Assembly: GCA_015178975.1 (NCBI GenBank)
Contig: WHVD01000069.1
Location: 186,001-250,000 of the forward strand
Source: Hysterangium stoloniferum
Taxonomy: Eukaryota > Basidiomycota > Agaricomycetes > Hysterangiales > Hysterangiaceae
DNA length: 64,000 bases
Direction of reading: 5' to 3'
The translations under genes and the position numbers were made by a program. The first letter of the stretch is position 1. Every line of letters starts with the position of its first letter. The notes under the pieces are model-generated. The model searched no databases and was not told the DNA's origin. It saw nothing but the letters and a program-made list of their open reading frames with translations. This document shows positions 21,788 to 33,655 of the stretch, in pieces.

Positions 21788-22535
21788 TGTTACAACCATG
21801 TCACAACCCAACGGTCCCTGAGGTTATTGCCACCTATCAACATTTCAAGTTATCACTCAAATCATTGCATCAGAAACCATCGGTCTCCCGATGCTGACAT
21901 ATGTTTTCACGGCGATCAAACCCCATTTACACCCCCGTCAAATATACTCATACTATCTGGTTATACTCTGATACATCCCTTTTTATTATAATGATCTGTT
22001 CTACCCTATGTTTCACATATGCCTATATATACTTGTAACCCTCGGACTATTTCCTTTTCTCATAATTCCACTCTCAGTTAATCACAGCCTCCAAACTTAT
22101 CGTAACCTTCCCATTCCTAGTCAAGTTTATTTGTCAGTAATGTTTCTGCTCTTCCCTTAGTTAGTATTTTCTAGACGCCGAATACTTGTATATGAACCTG
22201 CTGTAGTTGTAGTTACTAGGCAATCAGAATATCAACTAAGAACACCCACATTCATCTCTAGAAGTCTTATACTAAGTATCCTGCTCTCCGCCTACATGTG
22301 TGCTCGCCCACTCTCAGTCCCTGACCCCTTGGCCCAACACTCGACTTATCCTTTGGTCCCAATTGGTAACTCACCATAAGGTATTCGTTAGGACTAGTCT
22401 TCTCCCATCCGAAATTTAAGGACACCTGACAAATATTTGCGAGGGCGCAGCATATAAGCTGAAGCCAAGTCCTTCCGATCGGTCCCCATCGGCCGTCAGT
22501 TTTCAGTTCTTAACACAGGGAATGCTTATGTAACA
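21788..22535 (+). repeat. LTR of family D (right copy)
   Basis: Begins tgttacaacc and ends tatgtaaca. The block around 22440-22470 (gcagcatataagctgaagcc) matches the left copy, but most of the rest has diverged and it lacks the 57-bp repeats. Only about 110 bp separate the two LTRs once the Tc1 element is removed, so they are either two solo LTRs or the remains of a collapsed element. Confidence 0.5.
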
Positions 22536-22749
22536 AATGTCTGTTAAGTTTTTCTGGTGCTGTTCCTAGACCGTATAACTTTCCATTTGTCTGAGTGAGG
22601 TGACAGTACTCATTGTAAACGGATAAGGACTAAACAAATACAAATAGACCTTATATAACCCAAAATACATGGTGAATTCCCAACCACAGCAACCCGAGCC
22701 CTAATGCTCGTGATCCCTCACTAACCCAAATCCCAGAAAAGTTAACAAT

Positions 22750-23520
22750 GTCCTCATTTCCACCTCCCCACTGGTGCCTTCTTTCCTGCAACCAACACCT
22801 TAAGTCCCAAGTGGGTTGCTGTCTTATGCTCACATCACCTGCAGCCTAAGACTGTCAAAGCATACATCACCCATCTTCACTCTGCCCACATCAATGAAGG
22901 AACTCCCTTCTCCACTTGTGAATCTTCTGTTCATTGTATCATTCAAGGCATTGAGTGCTATATGGGAGAGCATGATCACAAGCTAAACTTCCAATCACAT
23001 TTCCCATATTGTGTCAACTCATTCAGCCCCATCCTGAACCTACATCTCTCCTTCTCTTAAACTACTATGCTGCAATCCGCCTCACTGTTGCTGCCCTCCT
23101 GTGCTGTGTTGAATTCACTATTCCATCAGTCAAAGCCTTTGACCCATCTGTACATCTTACCAGAGGTGCCATTCAATTCAAGTCCTCTTTCTACTCACAC
23201 CACACTCACCATTCCATCTTCTAAGACTGACCCCTTCCGCCGCGGTGTATCACTTTGGGTAGCCACCACTCCTGACACTCCTACATGCCCAGTTCAAGCA
23301 CTTAAAAGATTACTTTCACTCAATCCCCGGCCTGACTCTCCTTTGTTTGTAAACAATACGGGTCTTCCTCTCCTTCGTTCGAAGTTCATTCACCGCCTTC
23401 GTGAAGATATTTCACTCATCGGTCTTGACGCTTCTGCCTTCGCTGGTCACAGCTTCCGTCGTGGTAGAGCTTCCTCTGCTGCCGCTGCTGGCCAGTCGTC
23501 ATGGTCGATTAAATATAGAT
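22750..23520 (+). pseudogene. Crypton/DIRS-type tyrosine recombinase, decayed
   Basis: Read in three successive frames, this gives the parts of a basidiomycete transposon tyrosine recombinase. These are the core-binding segment (LQPKTVKAYITHLHSAH, about 22843-22990), the middle (DPSVHLTRGAIQF, about 23000-23220), and the C-terminal catalytic part (SKTDPFRRGV, CPVQALKRLL, then GHSFRRG, about 23215-23500). The H-x-x-R motif remains, but the first catalytic arginine region reads LLCCVEF and the final tyrosine segment is missing. Two frame breaks and the truncated end make it a pseudogene. Confidence 0.75.
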
Positions 23521-23963
23521 CAGTAAAGGAATTTATCCAATCCATATTGCGAGCACTAGAAGCTACTAAAAGATTAGTACGCTTGGTCACAGGATATTTC
23601 AGTCGAGTCACTATAATTAGCCATTCTTCACGTGCTTAACAGACCTCCGACAAACGTGAACATCACTCATTGTTAACTCTTGAGGTCCGCACCGAAAACT
23701 TCATACTTGAGGCAAGATGATCGTCGTAAGTAATGTATATTTTTATCCCGGGCGCTGGCGGGTGAGAAAGAATTTGAGTATGAGAAAGTCCGAGGACCTC
23801 ATGACACATCGCGATGGTGGAAAATGAAATTGTAATCAAGCTCGAACCTGACTGAGAAATCACAAGGTGCAGAACAGCGCCTCAAGCTGAGTTATCACCG
23901 CTTACCCCATACTTGCACCGTATATATATTACGAAGTAGTGGGTAGAGTGCCACGTATCTACC
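23521..23963. other. Region upstream of the first GST gene
   Basis: No gene seen. About 23770-23880 resembles the sequence that recurs upstream of or between other GST copies (a stretch ending in a CACATC-GCGA-like motif). A TATA-like run lies at about 23917-23932, roughly 35-45 bp before the first ATG. Confidence 0.4.
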
Positions 23964-24831
23964 ATGTCTGAGCCAAAAATCACATTTTTCGACCTCTCAT
24001 CCCTCTGCAAACCACAGGCATGGTATAATCATTTTTGCCTCAAACCGTTACCATACGCTGATTTCGTCTTCCAGGAGCCCAAATACATGGAAAGCAAGGT
24101 GAATTGACATGACGAACTCATGTCTTGTGCTGAACAATAACAGGCTTGTGCTAAATTATAAACAAATTCCTTACAAAACAGTTTGGGTGTCTTTCCCTGA
24201 TATTGAAGATACTCTTAAGAAGATAGGGGGAAAGCCGAATGGTGTCAAGCCTAACAAGGGTGGTAATGCGCCGTTGTATACGCTCCCTGCGATCCTCGAC
24301 GAGAACGGCGACACCCCTGTTGTTATCACAGATTCATTGGCCATTGCGGAGTATCTTGACGCAAAGTACTCTGATCGACCCGTACTGCCAAAGACAGGCA
24401 GAGCTCTCGAGTATGCTTTCGAACAGTTTTTCAACCTTGTCCCCAAAACGAACAGCCTCCCAGTAATGATGGGGCCCACATGGGAGATCCAGGATGCGCA
24501 CAGCAAGCCTTACTTCGTACAGACGAGATTGGACTGGTATGGTTTCAACCCGAACGAGTTAAGTCCTGAGGGGCCGGTGAGAGAAGGTCACTGGAACGAG
24601 CTCCAGAAAGGACTTCACAAGCTCGCGGAAGTTCTAGATCAGAACGGTCCGGATGCTGAATGGGTCGCTGGAGGCAGTGAGCCTACACGCGCGGATTTTG
24701 TCATGGCAGCCTGGTTACTTTGGATTAAGATCGTCATTCCTGATGAGTGGGAGAAGAAGGTGAAGCCCTTGAATGGCGGGAGATGGGATAAACTTTTGAA
24801 GAAGACTGAGGCATGGCAAACAGTCGAGTAA
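23964..24831 (+). CDS. Glutathione S-transferase, etherase-like, copy 1
   Basis: Exons 23964-24022, 24075-24098 and 24144-24831 give 256 aa. The start is ATG in taccATGtctgagcc, conserved in all ten copies. Splicing restores the motif A-W-S-P-N-T-W-K-A-R across the 24-nt second exon; this matches the N-terminal helix of LigE/etherase-like fungal GSTs, where Ser21 is the likely catalytic residue. The thioredoxin-like domain follows, with YTLPAI (cis-proline) and D-S-L-A-I, the GSH-binding motif, then an all-helical C-terminal domain. It should be a cytosolic glutathione-conjugating or ether-cleaving enzyme. This copy is one of the more diverged members (NGVKPNKGG; KTNSLPVMM). First of the array; substrate unknown. 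Confidence 0.92.
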
Positions 24832-25682
24832 GGTCGATGTTCATCGGTACAGACGTCTATCGATCATTACCAATCATGTAAGTTACAAAGGTCCTGGGGC
24901 ACATTTAACCACCGTAGTAGGATCGCCTCAGTCGGTGTGCCACATATAAAGTAAATTTTTCTTGCATAAAGCCTTGCTCTATTAAATAAAAATGGAAAAA
25001 AAATTCCCCACAAAAGGCAAGTAAAGGGTTGCTGGAGTTAATCAAAGAACCTTAAAATTCATCTTCATTCCGACAGATAGGAACCCCAAATTGGAAATCC
25101 CCAATTTTATAAATTGTTCTCATCTTTCTGGCTGAAAGGCAATGCCGGGGGATTTCAAACCCCTTTTTATCACCCGGTGCTAGCATGCCTATTGTTCCCA
25201 CTAAAGTTGTATATAAGTAGCATAATGTTCATGTATGTACACCATCCGCCCCAAGGGCAGAGGTACAATGATACTCATTTCTAAGCTTATTTCTTCAAAA
25301 ATAATAAAGTACCTTATGATATTTTACTTCTTGATTCGTAGGATAGCCACGCCCCAGTTTTCTGGACGGCCACATCGATTATCCTGCATGTCAGATGGCT
25401 AATCAAATTTATCTCATATGGAGAGGTCGATCCTAGGTGCATTTTCAATCGAGGATGCCGTAATTTTCCTCAGATTTAGTCAAAGGTACACAAATATCAT
25501 GGCTTCATGCCACCCAGAATTCATAAGATCATACGTGCTCTATTCTATTGCCTCTTCACACGCCGGGGTCCGTAGACATGATAGCCACTTCTGCATCCTG
25601 CTGTATCGGAGAACAAAAATACATGATGATGAGGGATGGAATACATGCATAGAACTACTATCAAGAAACATAACCACCGATC
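24832..25682. other. Intergenic, between GST copy 1 and the dioxygenase 3' end
   Basis: Convergent gene ends. It contains a poly-A-rich stretch near 24985 and nothing coding that I can support. Parts resemble the 3' spacers of other GST copies (the segment with aggaacc near 24950-25150). Confidence 0.4.
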
Positions 25683-27251
25683 TCACGTATAATGTTTCAC
25701 AGTGACACCATTGAGGACCTCTTCCTCTGTCCCTGCCTGTGCCCCGGTAGTGAGGTTACTCTGTCCATACGCAGCCGTACGCGCCTTTCTCCAATCCTCC
25801 ACCGCGACAGTCTCTACGTTGTGTAGTCTGAAGCGATCATGAATCCCCTCTCGTTGCAGCACAGGTGATTCCATAATAGGATCAAGCTTCACGTCGTCGT
25901 CTGGCAAAGCGAAATAAAACAATCCGAGTCTGTTGTACTGACGTTGGTCTGGAGGGGGTTGGACTACACGGTGGATGGTGGCTTTATAGAATCCCCCAGA
26001 AAGGAATTCAAGACAGTCACCAGCATTTATCACCTGTAAGCGAATGGCTATGAGGATTTGACTGTGGACTAGAACGGTGAATTCATACCAGGGCATTATC
26101 AAGGTGCTTTATCCAACGCCATTTTCCATCGGGGGACAGTATCTGCAAGGCAGATATAGGCTGGCTCCAAAGTATGGTAACAGATCCAAAATCTTATTCA
26201 AATAAATGATATAAGTTGCAAAGGGCCGGGGATAAAAGTGCTCACCGGTATGTCCTTTTAACCATACATTCTTAGACCTTTCCTCATCCTCATCCGTTCG
26301 TGGGTAGCTGAAATTTTTAAAAAATTAATCATAACCAAACAGCAAAGAACCAGACTCCTCACTACTTCATAAGACGAACGTAAGTCTCGCCTTTGGAATA
26401 AAAATTGTGGATATCAACCAAATAATTCTCCGGGAGCTCCAAGCCAAGAGCCATTAACCTATTCCATCAATATCGTCACTGATATATTGCATAATGGGAT
26501 AAAAGTGTTGTACCTCAATACAGGATGCAAAACTTGAAAGTGATTGAATCGTGCAAACTCCGCTATCTCTGGCAAGAATGGACGTAGAGCTTCTGGATGC
26601 TCTCGTTTGTTCAGGTCCCGGTTCACTATATCAAGTTTAATCCTCTCTAAATAAACGAAAATTACAAAGAAATTGGATTGTACTGTTATAACTCTCTATC
26701 TGGTCCCTCACACCGTTCTCGATGTGCTGCAGAGTGTATAAGAGATTAGCTCCTCTAGTATATGCAAGCACACACCCAATACGACCGTAATTTATAACCT
26801 TGGTAAGAGCCAGTTACTTTGGGTTGACTGTCATAGACCTGCTTTTCTTCCAAACTGACTCGTTCAAACGGAACATCTGCGATATCCGTGATTCTAGAGT
26901 TCTGCCAGAGTTTCGTATGAGATGTTCCTGATTCTCTGCAATCAATTGAAATTTCGACTCACCTCTTCTGGAGTGTATCCATGGTTGATGACGTAGAAAA
27001 ATCCAGTTGTAACCATCGCATCCCGGACTTGTTTCGCAAGGTGAGCGCGGCCGTCCGGAGTATCAGCCTGAGAGAGGTCGATAATTTGGAGGTGCGCCCA
27101 TTCCACTTTGGTATAGAAAAACCATCAACATAAGTCTATGATGATAAAAAGGGCGATAACGCCAAAAAAGGTGAGTGTTTGACTGACAGTTATGGCTTGT
27201 AGGGGGTGGTACTTGGTAACGAGGCGTTGCTGGAAAGGTAAGGGCAGGCAT
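25683..27251 (-). CDS. 2-oxoglutarate/Fe(II)-dependent dioxygenase (isopenicillin N synthase-like)
   Basis: Nine exons on the minus strand (27251-27188, 27105-26963, 26901-26776, 26726-26684, 26646-26514, 26458-26363, 26307-26246, 26192-26089, 26033-25683) sum to 1122 nt, 373 aa, in one frame. The N-terminal DIOX_N part has QIIDLSQAD and GFFYVINHGY. The catalytic jelly-roll has the iron ligands H-x-D in WLKGHTD (the D codon is split by an intron) and the distal H in ATIHRVV. A 2-oxoglutarate-binding arginine lies in YNRLGLFYF. Such enzymes hydroxylate, desaturate or cyclise small molecules. It is inverted inside the GST array. The first intron is the least certain junction. Substrate cannot be inferred. 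Confidence 0.88.
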
Positions 27252-28760
27252 GGTTGGGAGTAGCACTCCAGTCTCGCACACCTTTCACGGTGAAGTACCG
27301 GAAGGTATGAGAATGTCCTTATCTACACTTCGGACGATTCTCTTTCCAAGACGGATACGGATAACGCCATCTGGCTATTATCGTATGTATATGCTATATA
27401 ATATAATTGAAGCGAGCCATTTGTTATACAGCGAAGCATTAGGACTCGTGACCCACTCTTGAGAGGTCAGAAGGCCAGTTATATCGGGATTAACGGTAAT
27501 TACTATTCCTGAGTAGTAGTCTATGGTGATATTTAATTGACAGTTCAGGGATTACATTTTCTTAGTCACGGGTGGGTAGAACCCCCAATTCTGGTTGAGG
27601 CTTCTTTTTTGTGGAAAAAGGCATATATAATGCTGCATGAATTATATCGTCGAATCAAATGGTTACCGAGTGTGGCCAGGGAACGTGCCATTCACAGTAA
27701 TATTTGTGATATTTAACTCTACTATCTGTCGCGTTTCGTTGAACTTAACGCGACTTCTGACTATTGTCTAATTGGGCTCTAATTCAGTTGCATCACTCTC
27801 TGTCATGAGTGTAAACCTAGATACCCCAGACACTTCGTGGAGCTACTAAGCTCCAATTTTTGGGTTAAGACCCCCGGGCCATACATTTAAAATTAGAAGG
27901 TATAGATGTCATGTTACGTGCGCCGTTACTGGATTTGGACCATATTTTTATCGTGCTGTTTTATGATATTTGATATTTGCCCTAAGCAAAAAGTAAGCGA
28001 TAATAACGCTCAAAAAAAAAGACTCTGACAGAAATCACATATGAACATGAGAAAGTTTGACGGCCTTACAACACACCGACATCGCGAAGGCCAGAACCTA
28101 GCGCTAGTGCCCACCTTACTCACACAGATATTATGTGTTCGACTCAACCACCCACCCAACTCGTTAGTATATCTACTAAATCTAAATCTATATACTTACT
28201 CGCTTATTATATCTTTACAAAGGACGTCCGATTACAACAAAGAGTCAAGACTCCAACTCAAGAGCTTTAGAGGGCAGTTTAAGTTGACTACAGGACTGCG
28301 TTGGGCATTGTTATTCGGGAGAGTTCACGTGACTGTTAAAGGTGATCTGGGATAATCAAAGTACAAAATAGATACGTATAAATGTGTAATTAAGAGTGTT
28401 CGACTAGTGAAATGCACAATGGCTCACAGAGATAGCACAGAGCACTGGAGGCTTGGGTTTTGATGTGGAACGAGGCTTGGATACCTACAAATACAGTGTT
28501 CCTATTTCACCGTCACTATGTCCAGACAGTCTAAACCAACATGTACATCATCACAGCCCGAAGATCGACCGTCTAGACATTTGAACTTTTTTCTTTTTAA
28601 AGTGTCATTATTTTTGAAGGTTGCAATAAGATTTGTCTGATTGGTCGTAGACTCATTGGGCCTACCAAGCTAATTATAATTATAGTTTTTCATAACCCTT
28701 ACAAATATTGCAAATTATAAACTATATATTACATGCAGTGCCACGTATCATTGAACTACC
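27252..28760. other. Divergent intergenic region, dioxygenase to GST copy 2
   Basis: No gene identified. The stretches at about 27820-27910 (cacttcgtggagctactaag) and 28020-28090 (acatgagaaagtttgacggc) are diverged versions of spacer sequence found after and between other GST copies, so this is probably a decayed piece of the duplication unit. It must also contain the promoters of both flanking genes. Confidence 0.45.
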
Positions 28761-29636
28761 ATGTCTGAGCCGAAAATCACATTTTTCGACATCCCATCCC
28801 TCTGCAAACCACAGGCATGGTATGATTCTTTTTTCTCAGACCGTTAGCGCATACGCTGACACCATTCTTCCAGGAGCCCAAATACATGGAAAGCAAGGTG
28901 AATTGACGTGACGCATTGATATGTTGTGCTAAACAATCGCAGACTTGTACTGAATTATAAACAAATTCCTTACAAGACGGTTTGGGTGGCTTATCCTGAT
29001 ATTGAGGATACTCTCAAGAAGATAGGAGGAAAGCCGACTGATATCAAGCCTAACACTAAGGACGGTAGTAATGAGCCGCTGTATACGCTCCCTGCCATTC
29101 TCGACGAAAGCACCGATACCCCTGTTGTTATTACAGAGTCATTAGCCATTATGGAGTATCTTGACGCCAAGTATCCTGATCGACCTGTACTGCCAAAGAG
29201 GGGCAGGGCTCTCGAGCACGCTTTCGCGCGATTTTTCGGAAATATTCCAGGGGAGCCCATTCCCCGATTAATGACAAGACCCACGATGGAAATCCATGAT
29301 GCGCGGAGCAAGCTGTATGTGGAACAGACGAGATGGGACTGGTACAATATTAAATGTAGCGAGATAAGTCCTGAAGGGCCAGTAAGAGATGGTCATTGGA
29401 ATGAGCTCGAGAAAGGACTCGACAAGCTTGCCGAAGTCCTAGATAAGAACGGTCCGGATGCTGAATGGGTCGCTGGACACAGCGAGCCTACACGCGCGGA
29501 TTTTACTATGGTAGCTTGGTTACTTTGGATCAAGATCGTCTCTCCTGATGAGTGGGAGAAGAAGGTGAAGCCCTTGAACGGCGGGAGATGGGATAAGCTG
29601 TTGAAGAAGACTGAGGCATGGCAAACGGTCGAGTGA
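28761..29636 (+). CDS. Glutathione S-transferase, etherase-like, copy 2
   Basis: Exons 28761-28819, 28874-28897 and 28943-29636; 258 aa, two residues longer than most copies because of an insertion in the loop before YTLPAI (NTKDGSNEPLYTL). The W-S-P-N-T-W-K-A-R motif is restored by splicing of the 24-nt exon, and the GSH-binding motif reads ESLAI, the canonical form. The C-terminal domain is diverged (GNIPGEPIPRLMTRP). Its 3' flank (29640-30310) is the same sequence that follows the beta-type copies 4 and 6, so it may be the ancestral partner of that duplicated block. Confidence 0.92.
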
Positions 29637-31429
29637 ACTTTTTAATGTATATCAACCATGTCAGATACGAGGGGGGACAATTAACTATCGTTTTTGATCC
29701 TACAGTCACAGTAATAGGATCACCTTAGCCGGTGTGCCACAGGGCAGGCAAAGATGTTGAATTGAAGTTGCTGAAGTTAAGCAAGGAACCTTGGAAATTC
29801 CTATTCGTCCCGACAAAGGCGTTAGTAGCAACGCGGAATTGGAATCCCCCCAATTTAATGGATTGTTATATCCTGCTATGTCTCCTCTTTTTGGGTGAAA
29901 GGCCATGTTGGGACACCAGACACTTCATAGAACTACTAAGCTACCTGTGTTTTAATTTTTTAATTAAGATAGACAGACTATATGTTTAAGAGTAGAAGAT
30001 ATAGACGTCACGTTTATAAATATTGCTCATATAGAACCCCATTGTGATAGCGGAGACTCGGAGGGCGAGGGGAAGGAGCGGGGCCAGTGATTGATGATAT
30101 GGCCCACACAGCATTTAGACTAATGTTAATGTCCACGAGCGGTCAAAGTGATCCCGATACTCACTTCGCACCTCCCCCATCGACGTGTAGATACTAGACA
30201 GTAGTGATCCGCCACTGACCACTTTCGCTTAAGGTTGAAATTACATTTTTGGAGGTCCAAACGTCTGCATGAATGAGTCGTAAAATTGCGAACTTCAAGC
30301 AAGATGACACTCATAGCTTTACCATGCTGTTGTATTTTATTTGATATGTCCCCTAAGATAGTGAGCTAATTTGAAATCTGACAGAAATCGCGTATGGACA
30401 TGGAAAAGTCTGACGGCCTTTTAACACATCACGAAAGCTTGAGAATCGAGTTCTAATTACCTACCTTCGAGGGTGTGAAAGGCTACGGCAGGACAGCACT
30501 CGATAGAAAATCTAACGAGGGAGTCGAGAAAAAGAGGTAGGTGAGGAGGAAGGAAGACACTAGAGGTTCATTGAATCCTGCCATAACTGCCGATAGACCG
30601 ACAGATAAGTCGACGCCGTCTGCCGTTTACAAAACGTTCGTTGCCAGGCTAAACAAGAGACCACAGAAAGTCGGACCGAGTTTCTGAGTCAAAACTGATG
30701 CGCCTCCCGCGAAAGTATATGTTCAGAATAGGCAAAGTGGACACCCTGATATGCCCAGCCTGAAAACAAAAGGAAGGAACAGTTATACACTTCATAACAG
30801 GACGTAGGCATGAAAGGCATCAGGCGGGGTTAGCGGCGACATTCGCCAGACAATCCCTATCAAAGTTGTTGATGAACGAAGACATGATTACATGTGTGAT
30901 ATGCTCCGTCGAGGCTACGAAGCGAATGGTACATAGATAAACCCGGGAAGGGTACTCGTGCAAGACACAAAGAATAAATCGCCATGCCCAACACACGCTT
31001 CATTTGACGATTTTTCTCTTTGAGACTGGTCCACCCATGAGCCCATGAAGAGACAGGTTTATTAGAATTGGAGACAAACCTACATGAAGTACTGTATTTA
31101 TTTATAAGTCGATCGCAAGGTGCAGATTTGGGAGCAGGACACCGGTGTCAACGCAGTGCCGACCGGCAGGATGTCGTAACTTTCCCCCATGCATGCATTT
31201 GATATTATTACACAAGAGCGAGTGGGTCCCACGTATCATTGATGTTGGTAATCAACCTGACATATTATAGAATATCTTGGAATATACTTAGTAATACCTC
31301 TGTCATCCCTTCCAGAACCCTATTCCCTGTAGATATATATAATCAATCCCCAGTAGTTTACTCATAGATACAAGCCAAGTTATATTCTGATATCTACTGT
31401 CTGCGCAAGTTCCCAATAATTGAACTACC
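29637..31429. other. Spacer of the duplicated GST unit
   Basis: No intact gene. The sequence is closely repeated at 34513-36489 and, in part, at 39720-40450. It includes a LINE-type zinc-finger relic at about 30698-30830. The last part has a TATA-like run near 31330, about 100 bp before the start of copy 3. Confidence 0.6.
30698..30830 (+). pseudogene. LINE reverse transcriptase zinc-finger relic 1
   Basis: Plus-strand translation gives FRIGKVDTLICPA, a stop, then KQKEGTVIHFI and a GRRHERHQ-like end. This is the pattern of the C-x2-C ... H zinc finger at the C-terminus of basidiomycete LINE polyproteins (R-I-G-x-x-D-x-x-x-CP-x-C ... E-T-V-x-HF). Short and broken; only the 3' part of the element is present. 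Confidence 0.55.
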
Positions 31430-32300
31430 ATGTCCGAGCCAAATATCACATTTTTTGATATCCCATCTCTCTGCAAACCACAGGCATGGTATGGTTATTT
31501 GTGCCTTATACCGTTATCACATGTATCCTAATTCCACCTTGCAGGAGCCCAAATACATGGAAAGCAAGGTGAATTGATTGACGTATTAACGTCTTGTGCT
31601 GAACAATCGCAGGCTTGTGCTGAATTATAAACAAATTCCTTACAAGACAGTTTGGGTCGCTTATCCCGATATTGAGGATACGCTCAAGAAGATAGGTGGC
31701 AAGCCGACTGGTGTCAAGCCTAACAAGGGCGGGAATGTGCCGTTGTATACGCTCCCTGCGATCCTCGACGAGAGCGGTGACACCCCTGTTGTCATCACAG
31801 ACTCATTGGCTATTGCGGAGTATCTTGACGCCAAGTACCCCGACCGACCTGTGCTGCCAAAGACAGGCAGAGCTCTCGAGCATGCTTTCGAACAGTTTCT
31901 CGACCTTGGCCCGAGAATACCCTTTCGCCAATTAATGCTCGGAGCCTCGTATAAAATTCAAGAGGAGCGGAGTAAACCTTATTGGTTACGAACCAGATCG
32001 GAGTGGTATAATATCGACCTTATAGGATTAAGCCCTGAGGGACCAGTTAGAGATGGCCATTGGAATGAGCTCGAGAAAGGACTCGATAAGCTTGCCGAAG
32101 TTCTGGATAAGAACGGTCCGGATGTTGAATGGGTCGCTGGTGGCAGCGAGCCTACACGCGCGGATTTTATCATGACAGCCTGGTTACTTTGGATCAAGAT
32201 TGTCGTTCCTGATGAGTGGGAGAAAAAGGTGAAGCCTTTGAATGGTGGGAGATGGGATAAGCTCTTGAAGAAGACTGAGGCATGGCAAACGGTTCTTTAA
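31430..32300 (+). CDS. Glutathione S-transferase, alpha type, copy 3
   Basis: Exons 31430-31488, 31545-31568 and 31613-32300; 256 aa. All family motifs are present (W-S-P-N-T-W in the 24-nt exon, YTLPAI, DSLAIAEYLDAKYP). It belongs with copies 5 and 8, which share the C-terminal signature QEERSKPYWLRTR and end in QTVL. Compared with them it has FRQLMLGASYKIQ in place of the F-V/G-QLMLEP form. No disabling change seen. It is followed at 33656 by a beta-type pseudogene, forming the first alpha-beta pair. Confidence 0.93.
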
Positions 32301-33655
32301 GGTAGATGTTTGTCAATATAGATTACATCACTCTACGTAAAATACAAGGGAGGAGGGTGCAATTAACCACCGTTCTTTTAAACCTATGTGCACTTATTAC
32401 ATTAGTCGGTGTATTATGAGGCAAGTTAAGAGGTTGAATTGAACTTGCTGAAGTTAATTAAGGAACCTTGAAAATTCATCCCGACAGAGACGTCTGGAAT
32501 TCCCCAATTCCGCCAGTGAAATACATTTTTCACTTTGGCCAAATTTCGGCTGACAAAAGCACTATAAGCCCTGGTGGCCCATTGTGTTCCCATCATCTAT
32601 GCACTTTAAGTTTGAAGTCACATTTTAGCGATAGAAGAATGCATAACACTGTCCAAACTTCTGCATAAATGGAACGTGAAATCGTGAATGTGAAGCATGA
32701 TGTCACTTCATGCGTTACTGAATTTGGCCCATAGTTTTATCATCCTGTTTTATTTATTTGATGTGCCCTAAGAAGTAATTAAGAATAGCTCTGAAATCTG
32801 ACAGAAATCGCCCATGGACATAGAAAATTCTGGCGGCTTTACAACACATGGCGAAAGGGGGGGAATCGAGCTGTAATTACTTTCGACGGTGCGAAAGACT
32901 ACGGCAAAATAGCAGTTGATAGACAATCTAATGAGGGAGGCGAGGAGGGAGGAAGACACCAGATGTTCATTGGGTGCTTATGATACGGCACAATGCATCA
33001 GGAAAGTGGAAAGGTCAGTAAGTATGCCGTCTATATTGTCTAGAGCCATCTAGGAAAGCTAGCTAGCTCGGCTAGACACGGCTAGACACACTACTTTCGC
33101 GAGATCCCTATTTACTAGTCTGTATAAAAGCTTACCATAGATCCAGGGAGGCTAGGGAGTCTACATGATGGGTGTAGACATTCTCAAATCCCTTATGTGC
33201 CATCCTGCCCCGCGAAAACATGTCAGAATAGGCATACTCGATATGCCCAGCCTGGAAACAACAGGAGGAGACAATTGCACACCTTATGATCCTGTAGGTA
33301 ACACGAAAGGCATGGGGCGAGGTTGAAAGCGAAGTTCGGGCGCCAGACAGGATCCCTATATCTCCAGTGTAAAGCCCAAGCGGAAATGGTACATGGGTGC
33401 GACAGTTTTTTTTTATTTAGGCAAAGGAAATAGGGGTCATTGTGATGAGGATAAAGTTTTGACAGGCGGCAAAAAGACTGGAGTACTGCGCGCCGGGGAG
33501 GCGCAGAATATCGCCACTCTAAAGCGATTTTGGGTGATGTCGGGATGCGAGCGTCGACCTCGTCGCACGATATACAAGCCCTGACAGATATTGCAACCTA
33601 CAAATAATATATTAATGGAGTGTCACATATCTTTGAAATGTATCATTGAACTACC
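32301..33655. other. Alpha-to-beta spacer, first unit
   Basis: Repeated at 37362-38925 and 44440-45701. No intact gene. It contains a LINE zinc-finger relic (33198-33365) and a short run with gctagacac repeats near 33055-33095. Confidence 0.6.
33198..33365 (+). pseudogene. LINE reverse transcriptase zinc-finger relic 2
   Basis: Plus-strand reading resembles the LAPRKHVRIG / CPA / QQEETIAH pattern, then a stop and a segment like the KAKFGxQTGSLYL continuation. Same LINE C-terminal zinc finger as relics 4 and 5; it has lost several bases relative to them (VDTS missing). Confidence 0.5.

Noticed and set aside
10985..22535. The two LTR D copies as ends of a single intact element containing the Tc1 nest
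   Set aside because: Without the Tc1 element only about 110 bp lie between them, the copies are strongly diverged and no gag or pol is present, so they are not an LTR pair of a complete element.
24109..24143. Upstream in-frame ATGs just before exon 3 of the GST copies, giving proteins that start MLNN or similar
   Set aside because: These ATGs lie inside intron 2, immediately before a conserved AG. Splicing from the 24-nt exon gives the family's catalytic motif, so the shorter protein would lack it.
29732..29989. Small plus-strand ORF repeated at 34685-34882 and 39840-40088
   Set aside because: It is part of the duplicated non-coding GST spacer. Starts and ends differ between copies and changes are not biased to third codon positions by eye.
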